A DNA stretch of 64,000 nt from Paroedura picta (GCF_049243985.1 NC_135369.1:26024765-26088764), one strand, 5' to 3'. Positions 30,101 to 39,032 are shown, counted from the stretch's first letter. Numbers and translations are program-made. The notes: a model not told the origin generated them from the letters alone.

Positions 30101-32068
30101 GTGGGGTGGGCCTTGGGAGGCAGTGCAGCAGTCCTGGCCTACCACCGCTTGTTCATCTCAAAGGTGCTGAAGTCCACGGCAGATGTGGCAGGCGGGCGAG
30201 CGCTCTACGAGGCATACTCTGCAGTGACGGATGAAGAGCCAGAACGCTTCCTCACTCTGCGCCACACAGTGCTTCTGCGCAAAGAAGCTCGCAAGCTCTT
30301 TGTGCAAGCCAACACTCGCCTGGAAGGTAAGGCCTCCGGGAGCCCCGGGGCTTATGCCCGCTTCCCCTCCCTGTGTGCTCTGTCAACATGCAGATGGTTG
30401 TCAGCATGGGGGTCGAGTTAGTCAAATAAATGCCAACAGCAACAGCATGAGTTTTGGTTTGTCCCCGCTACTGGCTCCTAGAATCATAGAATCATCGATT
30501 TGGAAGGGATCCCCTGGGTCATCCAGTCCAACCCCCTGCACTGTGCAGGACACTCACAACCCTATCGCTCATCCACTGTCACCTGCCACCCCCTTGAGCC
30601 TTCACAGAATTAGCCACCATCAGATGGCTATCTAGCCTCTGTTTAAAAATTTCCAAAGATGGGGAACCCACCACCTCCTGAGGAAGCCTGTTCCACTGAG
30701 GAACCGCTCTCACCGTCAGGAACTTCTTCCGGGTGTTTAGACGGAATTTCTTTTGAATGAATTTCATCCCATTGGTTCTGGTCCGTCCCTCTGGGGCAAG
30801 AGAGAACAACTCTGCTCCATCCTCTACGTGGCAGCCTTTTAAATACATGAAGATGGTTATCAAATCCCCTCTCCATCGCCTCCTCTGCAGGCTAAACAGA
30901 CCAAGCTCCCCCAACCTGGAGTGGGTAAAGCAACAGGTAAAGGAGGTTTGGCATTTCTCATCGCATCAGTGGAGCCTAGTTCCATCTAATTGGGGCTGCT
31001 GCTTTATCCTGTTGCATTATCCTTGTTCAGCTCCATGTTGTGCGTTTTGGAGTGGGTAAAGCAGGCAACTACAGGTGATTTTTAACCCAAGATTATCAGA
31101 AAAGTGTTCCTTCCGGCTTCCTCCGTTCGAGGCAGCATGGAATCCAAGGAGCAGAGCTTCTGCTGACTTCTTTCTCTCTCCACCTTTCAAACTTAACGAT
31201 ACTTGGCTTTGAAATGGCCAGAGGGATATCCCCTTGGTTTTTAATGAAAAGTCCTTAGTGAAAGACATGAAGCAGGGTGAGTCTGGATTCCTCTGCCAGA
31301 GCACCACCTGGGATCAACAAGGGCACACGTCAGGCAGCTCTGCCCCTTAGAGAAGGGTCAGGAATAATCCTTATCGTGTCAGACCAGCATCTGGGAGAAC
31401 CTGGCTTGAATCCCTTCTTGTGCCACAGAAGCAGTCTGGGCCATTTATCCTCTCTCAGCCTAACCTGCCTCGCAGGGTTGTTGTGAGAATAAGGGAATGG
31501 TGTCAGCTGGCTTGGGTCCCCATTGGAGAGAAAGATGGTATTTACTGTATATACTCAAATATAAGCCTATGTTTTCAGCACATTTTTTAATGCTGAAAAA
31601 GCCCCCCTAGGCTTATACTCGAATGAGGGTCCCCACTTACCTGTTATTGTCGATATTGTGGAAAAATTAGGTGCCTTGGCTAAAATTCAGGTTGGCTTAT
31701 AATCGAGTATATACAGTAAATGAATTAAATTAAAAATATTAGAATCGGAAGGCACCTCCAGGGTCATAGAGTCCAACCCACAGCAAAATGTAGGAAATCC
31801 ACAGCTACACTAATTTCACAACTATTCCCTAGCAGCCTTCCCTAGCAGCTCCATTCCAAGGGCTTTGCAGACTCTGGGGGTGTCTGATAGCTTTGCTGAC
31901 CTAACAATCTCCTGTTTTGCAGGCGAGGATGTGGTGCTGGTGCAGTATGAAAGCAATGCAGCAGGGTTGATCAAATCCTTCTGTGACCGCTTCCCTGAAG
32001 ATGCTGAATTCCTGGAAGAGCAGCTTTTGAAGATGGCACAGGCAGATGCCCACTTCTGGGCAAGCTGA
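14856..32068 (+). CDS. DPP3: DPP3, dipeptidyl peptidase 3 (complete, 17 coding exons, 727 aa)
   Basis: A cytosolic zinc metallopeptidase (family M49) that removes dipeptides from the N-terminus of short peptides such as angiotensins and enkephalins; it also binds KEAP1. Coding exons: 14856-15125, 16955-17044, 17257-17394, 17529-17603, 18151-18241, 19349-19479, 20629-20759, 21026-21084, 22008-22202, 23763-23875, 25105-25197, 26114-26176, 26702-26826, 27460-27580, 28756-28935, 30164-30326, 31923-32068. They sum to 2184 nt with phases matching at every junction. The zinc motif HELLGH is at residues 449-454 and EECRAE at 506-511 (ligands H449, H454, E507). Y317, H567 and R668 sit where the human catalytic residues are, each one lower. 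The KEAP1-binding ETGE is at 479-482. Human DPP3 has 737 aa. The start ATG is in a good Kozak context (gcaccATGg). No breaks seen. Confidence 0.97.
15320..15485 (+). repeat. LINE-derived repeat in DPP3 intron 1
   Basis: gggtccatctagtccagcat then tgttttcatagtggccagac; a diverged relative is at 44010-44100. A common reptile repeat, probably CR1-related. Confidence 0.5.
15726..16070. mobile_element. Palindromic MITE in DPP3 intron 1
   Basis: Internal inverted repeats pair gagtgacatcatcatac (about 15831) with gtatgatgatgtcactt (about 15938), and gatgctctggtatttgg with ccaataccagagcat, around a roughly 20-nt loop. Family unknown to me. Confidence 0.6.
16955..17044 (+). CDS. DPP3: DPP3 coding exon 2 (residues 91-120)
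   Basis: Encodes the highly conserved [18 protein letters not shown] block. Acceptor ttcttgcag, donor gtgagc, phase 0. Confidence 0.96.
17257..17394 (+). CDS. DPP3: DPP3 coding exon 3 (residues 121-166)
   Basis: 46 codons, [10 protein letters not shown] to KHLGLSGQ; acceptor ttccag, donor gtattg. Confidence 0.95.
17529..17603 (+). CDS. DPP3: DPP3 coding exon 4 (residues 167-191)
   Basis: 25 codons, [18 protein letters not shown] and on; acceptor cctgtag, donor gtagca. Confidence 0.95.
17800..17866 (+). repeat. CR1 LINE 3' terminus
   Basis: gggattggactagatgaccc then tcccttccaactctatgaat, the CR1 3' end. Lies in DPP3 intron 4. Confidence 0.75.
18151..18241 (+). CDS. DPP3: DPP3 coding exon 5 (residues 192-221 plus 1 nt)
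   Basis: [11 protein letters not shown] block; ends one base into the codon for D222, completed by the next exon. Donor gtaaga. Confidence 0.95.
18840..18965 (-). repeat. LINE tail fragment
   Basis: tatttatttaaagcattttt then tcctgactttccc and aattaaaaaccacatttaaa; resembles the reverse-oriented tails at 22888-23080 and 57690-57860. Confidence 0.45.
19349..19479 (+). CDS. DPP3: DPP3 coding exon 6 (residues 222-265)
   Basis: [13 protein letters not shown] to VVENLQKAL; the [13 protein letters not shown] block matches the family. Donor gtgaga. Confidence 0.94.
20629..20759 (+). CDS. DPP3: DPP3 coding exon 7 (residues 266-308 plus 2 nt)
   Basis: [19 protein letters not shown] then [10 protein letters not shown], ending AG of a split serine codon. 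Acceptor cctgccag, donor gtgggc. Confidence 0.95.
21026..21084 (+). CDS. DPP3: DPP3 coding exon 8 (residues 309-328, catalytic Tyr)
   Basis: [20 protein letters not shown]317 aligns with the human active-site Y318. Acceptor tcgtag, donor gtacta. Confidence 0.96.
21196..21400 (+). repeat. Sauria-type SINE, copy 2 (diverged), DPP3 intron 8
   Basis: ggttccccactcctccacac, then gggtgacttgggccagtc and tgactgttgtggggagagga. It directly abuts the family A SINE at 21403. Confidence 0.75.
21403..21560 (-). repeat. tRNA-derived SINE family A, 3' part
   Basis: Reverse-oriented tail half only (ggtatcccctgtgcaagcac to cagcaagctgggtaca), truncated before the tRNA-like head. Confidence 0.8.
22008..22202 (+). 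CDS. DPP3: DPP3 coding exon 9 (residues 329-393 plus 1 nt)
   Basis: [14 protein letters not shown] through [17 protein letters not shown] to INIPN, one of the most conserved parts of the M49 family. Donor gtaagg. Confidence 0.96.
22670..22850 (+). repeat. tRNA-derived SINE, family C
   Basis: gtgccaggctcaatccctgg (B box) then catctccagttaaaggatca and gacaatactgaccttgatgg. Relatives at 28515-28700 and 61525-61860. Confidence 0.7.
22888..23085 (-). repeat. LINE 3' tail, reverse orientation
   Basis: A (TTTG)n tract, then tcacggcggtttacaatatt and cccattaaaaccccat blocks, repeated in form at 51850-51975 and 57690-57860. Confidence 0.55.
23763..23875 (+). CDS. DPP3: DPP3 coding exon 10 (residues 394-431)
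   Basis: [20 protein letters not shown], then AEEDK; acceptor gtctgcag, donor gtgtgt. Confidence 0.95.
24490..24690 (+). repeat. 5S rRNA-derived SINE, diverged
   Basis: gctggatggcccaagctagc then gtgctaagcagggttggcag, ending cagctgtgactagatgccac. DPP3 intron 10. Confidence 0.7.
25105..25197 (+). CDS. DPP3: DPP3 coding exon 11 (residues 432-462, HELLGH zinc motif)
   Basis: [17 protein letters not shown] followed by [15 protein letters not shown]449, E450 and H454 form the zinc and catalytic core. Acceptor tttcag, donor gtaagc. Confidence 0.97.
26114..26176 (+). CDS. DPP3: DPP3 coding exon 12 (residues 463-483, ETGE motif)
   Basis: [21 protein letters not shown]; the ETGE is the known KEAP1-binding loop of mammalian DPP3. 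Acceptor ctggcag, donor gtgagg. Confidence 0.96.
26702..26826 (+). CDS. DPP3: DPP3 coding exon 13 (residues 484-524 plus 2 nt, EECRAE)
   Basis: [15 protein letters not shown] then [15 protein letters not shown]507 is the third zinc ligand. Donor gtgagg. Confidence 0.97.
27460..27580 (+). CDS. DPP3: DPP3 coding exon 14 (residues 525-565)
   Basis: [20 protein letters not shown], then [15 protein letters not shown]; acceptor tccccag, donor gttaga. Confidence 0.96.
27930..28045. repeat. TG/TA-rich self-complementary microsatellite
   Basis: A left half of TATG/TG repeats faces a right half of CATA/CA repeats, so the tract is a near palindrome of about 110 bp in DPP3 intron 14. Confidence 0.75.
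28515..28700 (+). repeat. tRNA-derived SINE, family C, diverged
   Basis: cagatgtagaaggctccagg then ggggagctactgccagtc; a weak match to the copy at 22670. Confidence 0.45.
28756..28935 (+). CDS. DPP3: DPP3 coding exon 15 (residues 566-625)
   Basis: [20 protein letters not shown] to SFLRKLQ; H567 aligns with the human substrate-binding H568. Acceptor gagccag, donor gtaggg. Confidence 0.96.
29698..29833. mobile_element. Palindromic hAT MITE with perfect 8-bp target duplication
   Basis: 136 bp, almost perfect inverted repeat, flanked by ctttaggg at 29690-29697 and 29834-29841. The 8-bp duplication is the hAT signature. DPP3 intron 15. Confidence 0.92.
30164..30326 (+). CDS. DPP3: DPP3 coding exon 16 (residues 626-679 plus 1 nt)
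   Basis: [20 protein letters not shown], then [13 protein letters not shown]668 aligns with human R669. The acceptor is ctcaaag, with A rather than a pyrimidine at -3. Donor gtaagg. Confidence 0.94.
30479..30920 (-). mobile_element. CR1 LINE 3' end with ORF2 C-terminus
   Basis: The reverse strand reads [18 protein letters not shown], then [18 protein letters not shown], the CR1 reverse-transcriptase ORF C-terminus, followed by the 3' UTR ending agaatcatagaatc (reverse). 5'-truncated, in DPP3 intron 16. Confidence 0.9.
31543..31718. mobile_element. mariner-like MITE with about 25-bp TIRs
   Basis: tactgtatatactcaaatat at the left is matched by the reverse complement of tcgagtatatacagta at the right. 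TA dinucleotides at both ends fit Tc1/mariner target choice. 176 bp, no transposase, DPP3 intron 16. Confidence 0.75.
31735..31830 (-). repeat. CR1 fragment
   Basis: agaatcggaaggcacctcca then gggtcatagagtccaaccc is CR1 3'-terminal sequence, reverse orientation. Confidence 0.5.
31923..32068 (+). CDS. DPP3: DPP3 terminal exon (residues 680-727, stop TGA)
   Basis: [20 protein letters not shown] to ADAHFWAS then TGA. The tail is about ten residues shorter than in human DPP3, whose C-terminus is variable. Confidence 0.95.
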
Positions 32069-32283
32069 GACCCTGAGCACTGCAGGCCTTGGCACCTCTG
32101 CCCTACATGGGGGAGTTCCTTTGGCCTGTCTCCTGAGCACATAAAGAGTTCCTCTACTCTCTTCTGCCCACCACGCGGTACAGTACTAGGGAATGGCCTG
32201 GCCCTTCTTAGTACAAGACACCCAACCATCTACTCACGGGAATGGCAGGGATGACTTCTGTCTTCCTGTCGCACTTGTCATTC

Positions 32284-32289
32284 AATAAA
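32284..32289 (+). terminator. DPP3: DPP3 poly(A) signal
   Basis: AATAAA 216 nt after the stop, giving a 3' UTR of about 240 nt. A hAT insertion begins only 68 nt downstream. Confidence 0.8.
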
Positions 32290-32357
32290 GCTTGCTTTTT
32301 TAAGAATGCTCCGACTGGCCAGAGCCATTAGCTTTATATTAAAGGCACAGACTAGAC

Positions 32358-32696
32358 CAGGGTTTCATGAAACCCTGGGTTTCTTGACTGCTCTGAAAGG
32401 GTTTCCTGAATGGGTGAGTGTAAGTGGATTTTTAATATATTTTTAAAATATATTTTTTAAACATTTATTCGGTGATATCATCATACATGATCATGTCGAC
32501 CCACCCATCCCTCCCAAAATGGCCAATGATGGGCCTGGAGGGGGGGGGGAGTGGGAAGGAGAGGCACCCCAGGTGGGCGTGTCCAGAACTATGCTTCCCC
32601 AACTATATTCTGTACGATCATACCACCTCTGGGGTTTCTCAAAGCCTGAAGAATGTTTCGGGGGTTCCTCAATGGTTAAAAAGTCAAGAAAGGCTG
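32358..32696 (+). mobile_element. Nonautonomous hAT family E with perfect 8-bp target duplication
   Basis: 339 bp from cagggtttcatgaaaccctg to ...gaaaggctg, flanked by gactagac at 32350-32357 and 32697-32704. Relatives: 40052-40710, 46103-46712, 57985-58068 (-), 59850-60070. Confidence 0.85.
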
Positions 32697-33315
32697 GACT
32701 AGACAGTTCTGGTTTGCATCCTTCCGCTGGACTTCGGCCCTGCAGCACTCTGTCCAGTTGCACATTCTGTTTGGCTGGAGAGGCTGAGTAGTCAAACCGT
32801 CTTAAGCGAAAGCCTGGCTTTTGTGAGCAAGCCCCTCTCTAGGCTTGCGCACTTTGGGCTTGAATGGCCACCGAAGCCCGGCAAAGCGCCCAAGCCTACG
32901 GCCGTTTCCTTTGAGCATGTTGTAGGAGGCCCCTGAACCATTCTGAATAGGGAAGGCTCAGTAATGGAATGGTTGCAAATGGTCACTTCTGAGCAGGCAG
33001 CGAAAGGTCATTTTGGTTGGGAGAGTTAGGACATTTAGTGGCGGGAGCTGTGCGCTTTTCGCTTTAGGGCCAGGAAGGCCAGAGGGAATGTAGCCTGTAG
33101 CTTAGGGGAGGGTGCCAATTCAGGACATAGTATCTCTAAATTTAAAAAAAAGATCAGGTAGGCAGTGGTGGGTAAGACTTCTGCTCAAGACTCATGTTCG
33201 CTTCTGCTCATCGAAGTAACCCAGGCAGACTAACAGACCAGTGGTCTGACGGTATCAGGCAGCTTTATATCTGTAGCGTAAAGTCCCAGAAGCTGAGTAG
33301 AAATAGGATCTAGAT

Positions 33316-33447
33316 CAGGGGTAGTCAACCTGTGGTCCTCCAGATGTCCATGGACTACAATTCCCATGAGCCCCTGGCAGCATGAGCAGGGGCTCATTGG
33401 AATTGTAGTCCATGGACATCTGGAGGACCACAGGTTGACTACCCCTG
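33316..33447. mobile_element. Palindromic hAT MITE, copy with 7/8 target duplication
   Basis: Nearly perfect inverted repeat; flanks atctagat and atctagag. Confidence 0.88.
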
Positions 33448-33481
33448 ATCTAGAGCACAGCAGAGCTAAAAAATCACTTGG

Positions 33482-33522
33482 GGTGTGTGTGTGTGCATGT
33501 GTGTGTGTGTGTGTGTGTGTGG
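33482..33522 (+). repeat. (GT)n microsatellite
   Basis: About 20 GT units with one GC interruption, 35 bp after the MITE. Confidence 0.9.
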
Positions 33523-34107
33523 GAAAGCTGAAGAAAATAGCACAGAAAGTAAACCAGGAGGGTATAGGGTTACATTAGTACTTTAGGGGCCTGTGCATTG
33601 GTTACTGAACTTAGGTGAGATCCATAAAATTTGTCAGAACAAAGCATGGTGAGCAGCTATAAAACTGGGTAATATTCTTGCTGGAAACAGTGGAGTTTAT
33701 TCATACTAGCCAGGCACTTTACAGGGAAATGATGGCACAAGCAGCGGTCTACAAATATGAATAAATAAATAAGGTCTGGTCTTTAGAGGGGGACTGAGAC
33801 TGTCTCCTGCCTTTGGTCCTATTTGCAGAGATTATGCTGCCTCCAACAACCTGGGGGCGCTATTGCATTCGCCTCTTTCGCTCCAGTGGCATTCTATCAG
33901 AACAATGTACAGTACAGCTGGGACAAAAAATCAAAATTGCAGCAATGGTCAAGCAAAGAAGAGGATTTTAAAAGTGCAGCATGCTACGGGGCCAGCTTCT
34001 TTGTGACTTCTTGTCCAAGTGAAAAAGAAGACAATGGGTGTGTCAGCAGGAGGCATATGTTTATCTAAATGCCCACCTGCAATATTTGTGCTTATATATG
34101 TACATTG

Positions 34108-34400
34108 AAGAGCCTCTTGTGGCACAGAGTGGTAAGGCAGCAGAAATGTTGTCTGAAAACTCTGCCCATGAGGCTGGGAGTTCAATCCCAGCAGCCAGCT
34201 CAAGGTTGACTCAGCCTTCCATCCTTCCGAGGTCGGTAAAATGAGTACCCAGCTTGCTGGGGGGTAAACGGTAATGACTGGGGAAGGCACTGGCAAACCA
34301 CCCCGTATTGAGTCTGCCATGAAAACGCTAGAGGGCATCACCCCAAGGGTCAGACATGAGTCAGTGCTTGCACAGGGGATACCTTTACCTTTATCTTTAT
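34108..34400 (+). repeat. tRNA-derived SINE family A, full length
   Basis: gagcctcttgtggcacagag to ggatacctttacctttat; nearly identical to the copy at 111-400. Confidence 0.85.
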
Positions 34401-34559
34401 ATATACATTACAAATTTATAACTATAAATTACGTTGTCTAAGACTTACGTTCAGCAGTATATCATTTACTTGTAGTCCAAGAGCTGAAAGCCAAAAGAAT
34501 AACCTGTAATTACGGCTGCTAAAAGAAGCAGTGCAAGATCAAAAATCATGATGGCAGCT

Positions 34560-34610
34560 GAGCCATAGGATCGCCAAGAGTTGGACTTGACTGAACGGCT
34601 AACATCACCC
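34560..34610 (+). repeat. BovB/RTE LINE tail
   Basis: ggatcgccaagagttggact then tgactgaacggcta is the RTE-BovB 3'-terminal signature. Confidence 0.6.
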
Positions 34611-35357
34611 TCATGGCTGCTATAGAAGGATGTTTCAAGTTGTCTTCTTCAAAGTTGCTTATTCCTTCAAATATAGAATTTGCTTCTTTCTCAGGAAGAG
34701 AAACCTGAAAAAATTAAAATGCTAGTAAACTTTCTTTTAAACTACTAAGGAAATGCAGTCATTCCTTTGTTTAGGATATCATCATAATGTATACAAAGCC
34801 ATGACCTAATCAATGGCATGCCACCGGCATGCTGAAGGACATCTCAAGGTCACTGAAAGAAATAAGTCGGGAAGGCTAGATCATTGCCAATAAAATTAAG
34901 GGCTAAAGGGACCAGTTTCTCTATAAAAGGCTCACCCTATGCGAGGTTCACAGCTGTGAAACCACTGCTGAGTCATGAACAGAATCCCAGACTGCATAGG
35001 ACCCATCGAGACACTCTCTGAAGCAAGACACTATTAATACCACAATTGATATAATAGTAGGAAGATGGTCTTTTCAACAGCAAAAAAGTGAAAACTGCTA
35101 GAACTGGAGTACAAGTGGCACCTCTAAAGGCTTCCTATTCAACTGACTGCAATGTTCTGTGTTCCTGCTTCTCAAGGAATACCTGGTCTTACCACCTGAG
35201 GCGTCACAGTAGAGGGTGATATATAATCTGAATGAATGAATCAATCAATAAAACATACAAAAAGACAGCACATAAAATCAACACAAAATGGCGGATATGG
35301 AATTGCCATCGGAGAAATGTGTTAATTTGTACGTTCCACCTGGAACTTCCCTCACCT

Positions 35358-35990
35358 AGATGGCCCAAGCTAGCCTGATCTTGTCAGATCTGGTAAGCTA
35401 AACAGGGTTGGCCCAGGTAAGTATTTGGTAAGGTGGCCAACTACAGGTTCAGAGATACCTGGGGATTTGAAGGTGGAGCCTTGGAGAGTGGGGTTTATGG
35501 AAGGGAGGGACCTGGGCAGGGTAGAAGGCCAAGCAGTCCACCTCCCAAAGCAGCCATTTTTTCCAGGAGAAGTGGAATAAATGTTTTAAATAAATGTTAC
35601 CAATAAATAAGTGATTTATGCAGTCTGGATATCAATTGTAATTCCGAGAGAGCTCCAGGCCCCACCTGGATGCTGGTGGCAACCCTGGTATTGGGATAAG
35701 AGATCAGTAAGGAAGTCCAGGTTTGCTACTCAGAAGCAGGAAAGGCAAAGCACCTCTGAGACCATGTCCACACTGGAGGATTCATGCTGGGCTGCAGGCT
35801 GGAGTCTGAGTCAGGGCAGCCTGCCCTGCCTCTTCCCGCTCCCACACGGGGGAGCATTTGGCCCCGGATTTGTGCTCCCGCATGGTAGCCAGATCAGTGA
35901 AGTTTGCAGTGTGGAAATGGTCTGAATGTCTCATGCTTTGAAAACCTGACAGGGTCACCAGAAGTCAACTGTGACTTGAGGGCACTTCCC
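35358..35990 (+). repeat. 5S rRNA-derived SINE split by a family D MITE
   Basis: The 5S part (gatggcccaagctagcctga) ends near 35430; family D MITE sequence fills about 35432-35690; SINE-like sequence resumes with aaggaagtccaggtttgcta and ends ctgtgacttgagggcact. The MITE is itself interrupted by an AT-rich patch near 35575-35625. Confidence 0.65.
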
Positions 35991-36196
35991 ACCACCATCC
36001 CCTAAAATGTTTAAGCTGAAAAGCCTGAGGGCAATTCACACAATTGCTGCATTTGAAATGTCCCTTAGAGACTTTGTGTTGAATCATCCTGCCATCTTTT
36101 GTATGTGTTCTCTATAGCTGAATCATAATTCAGGCTCTCGTTTTGGAAGGATCCTTCTTGCAGAGGGAAGTTAATGATAATCGGTCGTGTCTGACC

Positions 36197-36505
36197 CTAG
36201 GTGATTCTATAGGAAAGTTTTCTCCATGTGTCTTTGTCAAAGACCACTTCTTTTAGTTGATTTATGGTCATCCCTGTATTGGCTTTGATTGTGCCGAGCC
36301 AGTGGACCCTTTGGTGATCACGTTTCTTTTGCCGCTGATCATGCCAAGCATTAATGATTTTTCTAGCAAGTTCGATTGCATGATGTGTCCAAAGTAAGTG
36401 AGCTTTAGCCGTAATATCTTGCTTTCCAATGACATAGTTGGTTTGCTCCTCTCTAAAACTATCTTGTTGGTAACTTTGGCTGTCCATGTTATTCGCAGCA
36501 TTCAT
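36197..36505 (-). mobile_element. RTE/BovB-like LINE fragment, older
   Basis: Reverse-strand reading shows LTYFGHIMQSNLLEKSLMLG in one frame and INQLKEVVFDKDTWRKLSYR in another, both typical of the RTE ORF2 C-terminus, so the copy carries a frameshift. Confidence 0.75.
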
Positions 36506-36519
36506 CTAGAAAATGTGAA

Positions 36520-36775
36520 TTGTTGTTGTTGTTAGCTGCGAAGTCGTGTCCGACCCATCGTGACCCCATGGACAATGATCCTCTAGGCCTTCCTGTCCTC
36601 TACCATTCCCTGGAGTCCATTTAAGTTCGCACCTACTGCTTCAGTGATTCCATCCAGCCACCTCATTTTCTGTCGTCCCCTTCTTCTTCTGCCCTCAGTC
36701 ACTCCCAGCATTAGGCTCTTCTCCAGGGAGTCCTTCCATCTCATGAGGTAGCCAAAGTATTTGAGTTTCATCTAT
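36520..36775 (-). mobile_element. BovB LINE 3' end, copy 1
   Basis: The reverse strand encodes KYFGYLMRWKDSLEKSLMLG, then RRRRGRQKMRWLDGITEAVG, and the 3' end carries a (GTT)n tail. 5'-truncated. Confidence 0.88.
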
Positions 36776-36797
36776 ACCTATATTCAGGATAGAAAAT

Positions 36798-37200
36798 GCG
36801 ACTAGCAAATACCAAATAGGCGACTGACTCACCAGAATAATCGGGGGAAGTACAGTGCAATCTGTTACAGCCAGTTCTGCAACATAACCTATCCTCTGGG
36901 CAATCCGAGTGCACACTACATGTATCCATGCATAGACCCAGCAATGGAAATGCAGGATTAATTACTGGGCACTGGGGGGTGCCTATAAAGGGAGAAGGCA
37001 GAGAATGAGCACATTAAAAAAGATCCTGACACTGGAGCTACTCCTAGTTATCATTCCCAATGTGACTGCAGAGGCCTTTGCAGCAGCAATGGGGAAATCA
37101 CAAGACACTCCTTGCTGATTTCTGTGCCTAAACCCCCTCCCTCCCACCGTCCTTAGGACTTTTAACAAACAGAAATAGTGATGGACAAATTACTATAGCA
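36798..37200 (+). mobile_element. Endogenous-retrovirus repeat segment R1
   Basis: About 0.4 kb, matched by 39033-39404. It contains a TATA-like box (cctataaagggag) and near its 3' end a short signal-peptide-like leader. Begins TG and ends near CA, so it could be a retroviral long terminal repeat or a duplicated envelope-leader segment. Fossil, broken. Confidence 0.6.
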
Positions 37201-37218
37201 TTATGACGCTCTATTGCA

Positions 37219-37646
37219 GGAATGTACTAAAGAAGTCCGTCTGGTCTCGACCAGGGCCAGAGCATTCTCTGTTCTGGCCCCTACCTGGTGGAACAAGCTC
37301 CCAGAAGAGATCAGGGCCCTGACGGAGCTTAAACAGTTCCGCAGGGCCTGCAAAAAGGAGCTCCTCCACCAGGCATTTGGCTGAGACCAGACGTAATCAA
37401 CAGCGACCAAGGGCCCCTGCTCCCCCCCCCCCTCAGAATTCAATAAATAAACCACCCCCCTCAGAATCCCATCAATAAGCCCTGGACCTGTTTGTAGTAC
37501 TATATTGTTATACCGTTATATTGTGCTGTTATTTTGGTTACAATTATTAGTTATCAGTTATACATGTTACAGACTGTTTTATGTATTGTTCTCTGTTATG
37601 ATGTAAACCGCCCTGAGCCTCCGGGGAGGGCGGTATATAAGTATGA

Positions 37647-37717
<71 letters not shown>

Positions 37718-37725
37718 ATTTCCCA
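37219..37725 (+). mobile_element. L2-like LINE 3' end with (AAAT)n tail
   Basis: Encodes the L2-type ORF2 end ([20 protein letters not shown]-like) and the tail ccgccctgagcctccgggga, then about 18 AAAT units to 37719. Inserted between the retroviral segments. Confidence 0.8.
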
Positions 37726-39032
37726 GATTTCTTATCCTGGCTTTCTGTATGGGAAAATAATATGGAAGATATTGTTACGAGGAGTAAATGACAGACTTTT
37801 GTCCTTTCTCATATCACATAGATCTGGTCTCTCGATTTTGTATGGGTCTAGAACAGTGGTTCTCAGCCTGGGGATTGGGACCCCTTTGGGGGGGTCGAAT
37901 GACCCTTTCACAGGGGTCACAGCAGGGCAAGCAGCTTGTCCAGGGGAGGCGCCACCCACACAACAGCCTTGTGGGGTAGAGATAGAGAATTTGTCTGTCT
38001 GGAGCAGCATAAAAGAGCGAGATCAGCATGGTGGGACAAGAGGCAGAACTGAACTGAGAAACCCCGGGGTAAAAAAAACAATTTATGAACAATGGATCTT
38101 CACACCATTGGTCAGTTTCGATTTAATTTCTGTGAAAGAACACTTTCATAATTTCATGGCTGGGGGTCACCACAACAGGAGAAACTGTATTAAAGGGTTG
38201 CGGCATTAGGAAGGTCGAGAACCACTGGTCTAGAAGCAGGCCTTGCTTTTAGCTATCTTGCTCAAACGCAACTGTAGGCAGGGAGTATGTTTTGGCGGCC
38301 AACTGACAATGAAGAATATGTGACCACCTTATCTTTGTGGGGGCAACCAGTCCAGTCCCAGAAGAGATGGCTTCCAGGCACCACGAGCAACTGTATGACT
38401 TTAACTGTATGACTTTAACTGGATGCAATCAGGCTATCGCTTGTATTGCTTAGAATCAGAATACTTTTGAATTGAATTGGACTATGAAATGGCATGTTGC
38501 CTTTCAATATTTTGAGAAACAAACAAGTTGGCCAGATATTAATAATTGGAGTAGTCCCCAAACTGGTACATTGCGAGCAGACAAAATATCTCATCACAAT
38601 TATAGTTATAGCTTCTTTTATATTAACCTGATTAGAGCTCATCAGATCTTTCTACTTGTATCTTGTTAAGGGATCAGCCACATTCAGTGATGGAAGCCTC
38701 TCAAAAGCACATTTATCATGTTAGTGTTAATATTACTGGAACCATAATGTGAGAAATGGGCAGTACCGATCTATGAGTCATGGGTAAAAACAAGGCATGC
38801 ACGATCTCTCACTGAAACCATTTTAGGGGGGATAGGTACTGGAGCTGGAATTGCTAACGCTATAAGTGTAGAGGCTTTAGAAAATAAGATCGCTTCATTA
38901 GGTCAGCATATAAAAGCAATGAGTTAAAGTACTGAAAAACAAGTATTGCAAGAAGCAAGTGTATTACATCAAAGTATAGAAGTAATAATAGATTATTTTT
39001 AATCTGACTTTATATTTAATCAATGCAACCAG
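37726..39032 (+). mobile_element. Endogenous retrovirus envelope-like fossil (interrupted by hAT)
   Basis: Coding-like remnants around the hAT include a stretch near 38800-38930 resembling a transmembrane-subunit fusion peptide followed by a heptad-repeat helix. Broken in several places. The exact retroviral genus cannot be told from this piece; an old insertion judging by decay and by later L2 and hAT insertions. Confidence 0.55.
37854..38227 (+). mobile_element. Nonautonomous hAT, SPIN-like ends, copy 2
   Basis: 374 bp with TIRs cagtggttctcagcctgggg and ...gtcgagaaccactg, flanked by perfect 8-bp duplications gtctagaa at 37846-37853 and 38228-38235. It sits inside a retroviral envelope-like fragment. 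Confidence 0.92.

Larger units (their letters stand above)
33530..36190. other. Gene-free stretch with scattered repeats
   Basis: Apart from the SINE, BovB tail, 5S-SINE and MITE listed, I see only AT-rich unique sequence. 35210-35260 ends in a (GAAT/CAAT) LINE-like tail. Confidence 0.5.
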
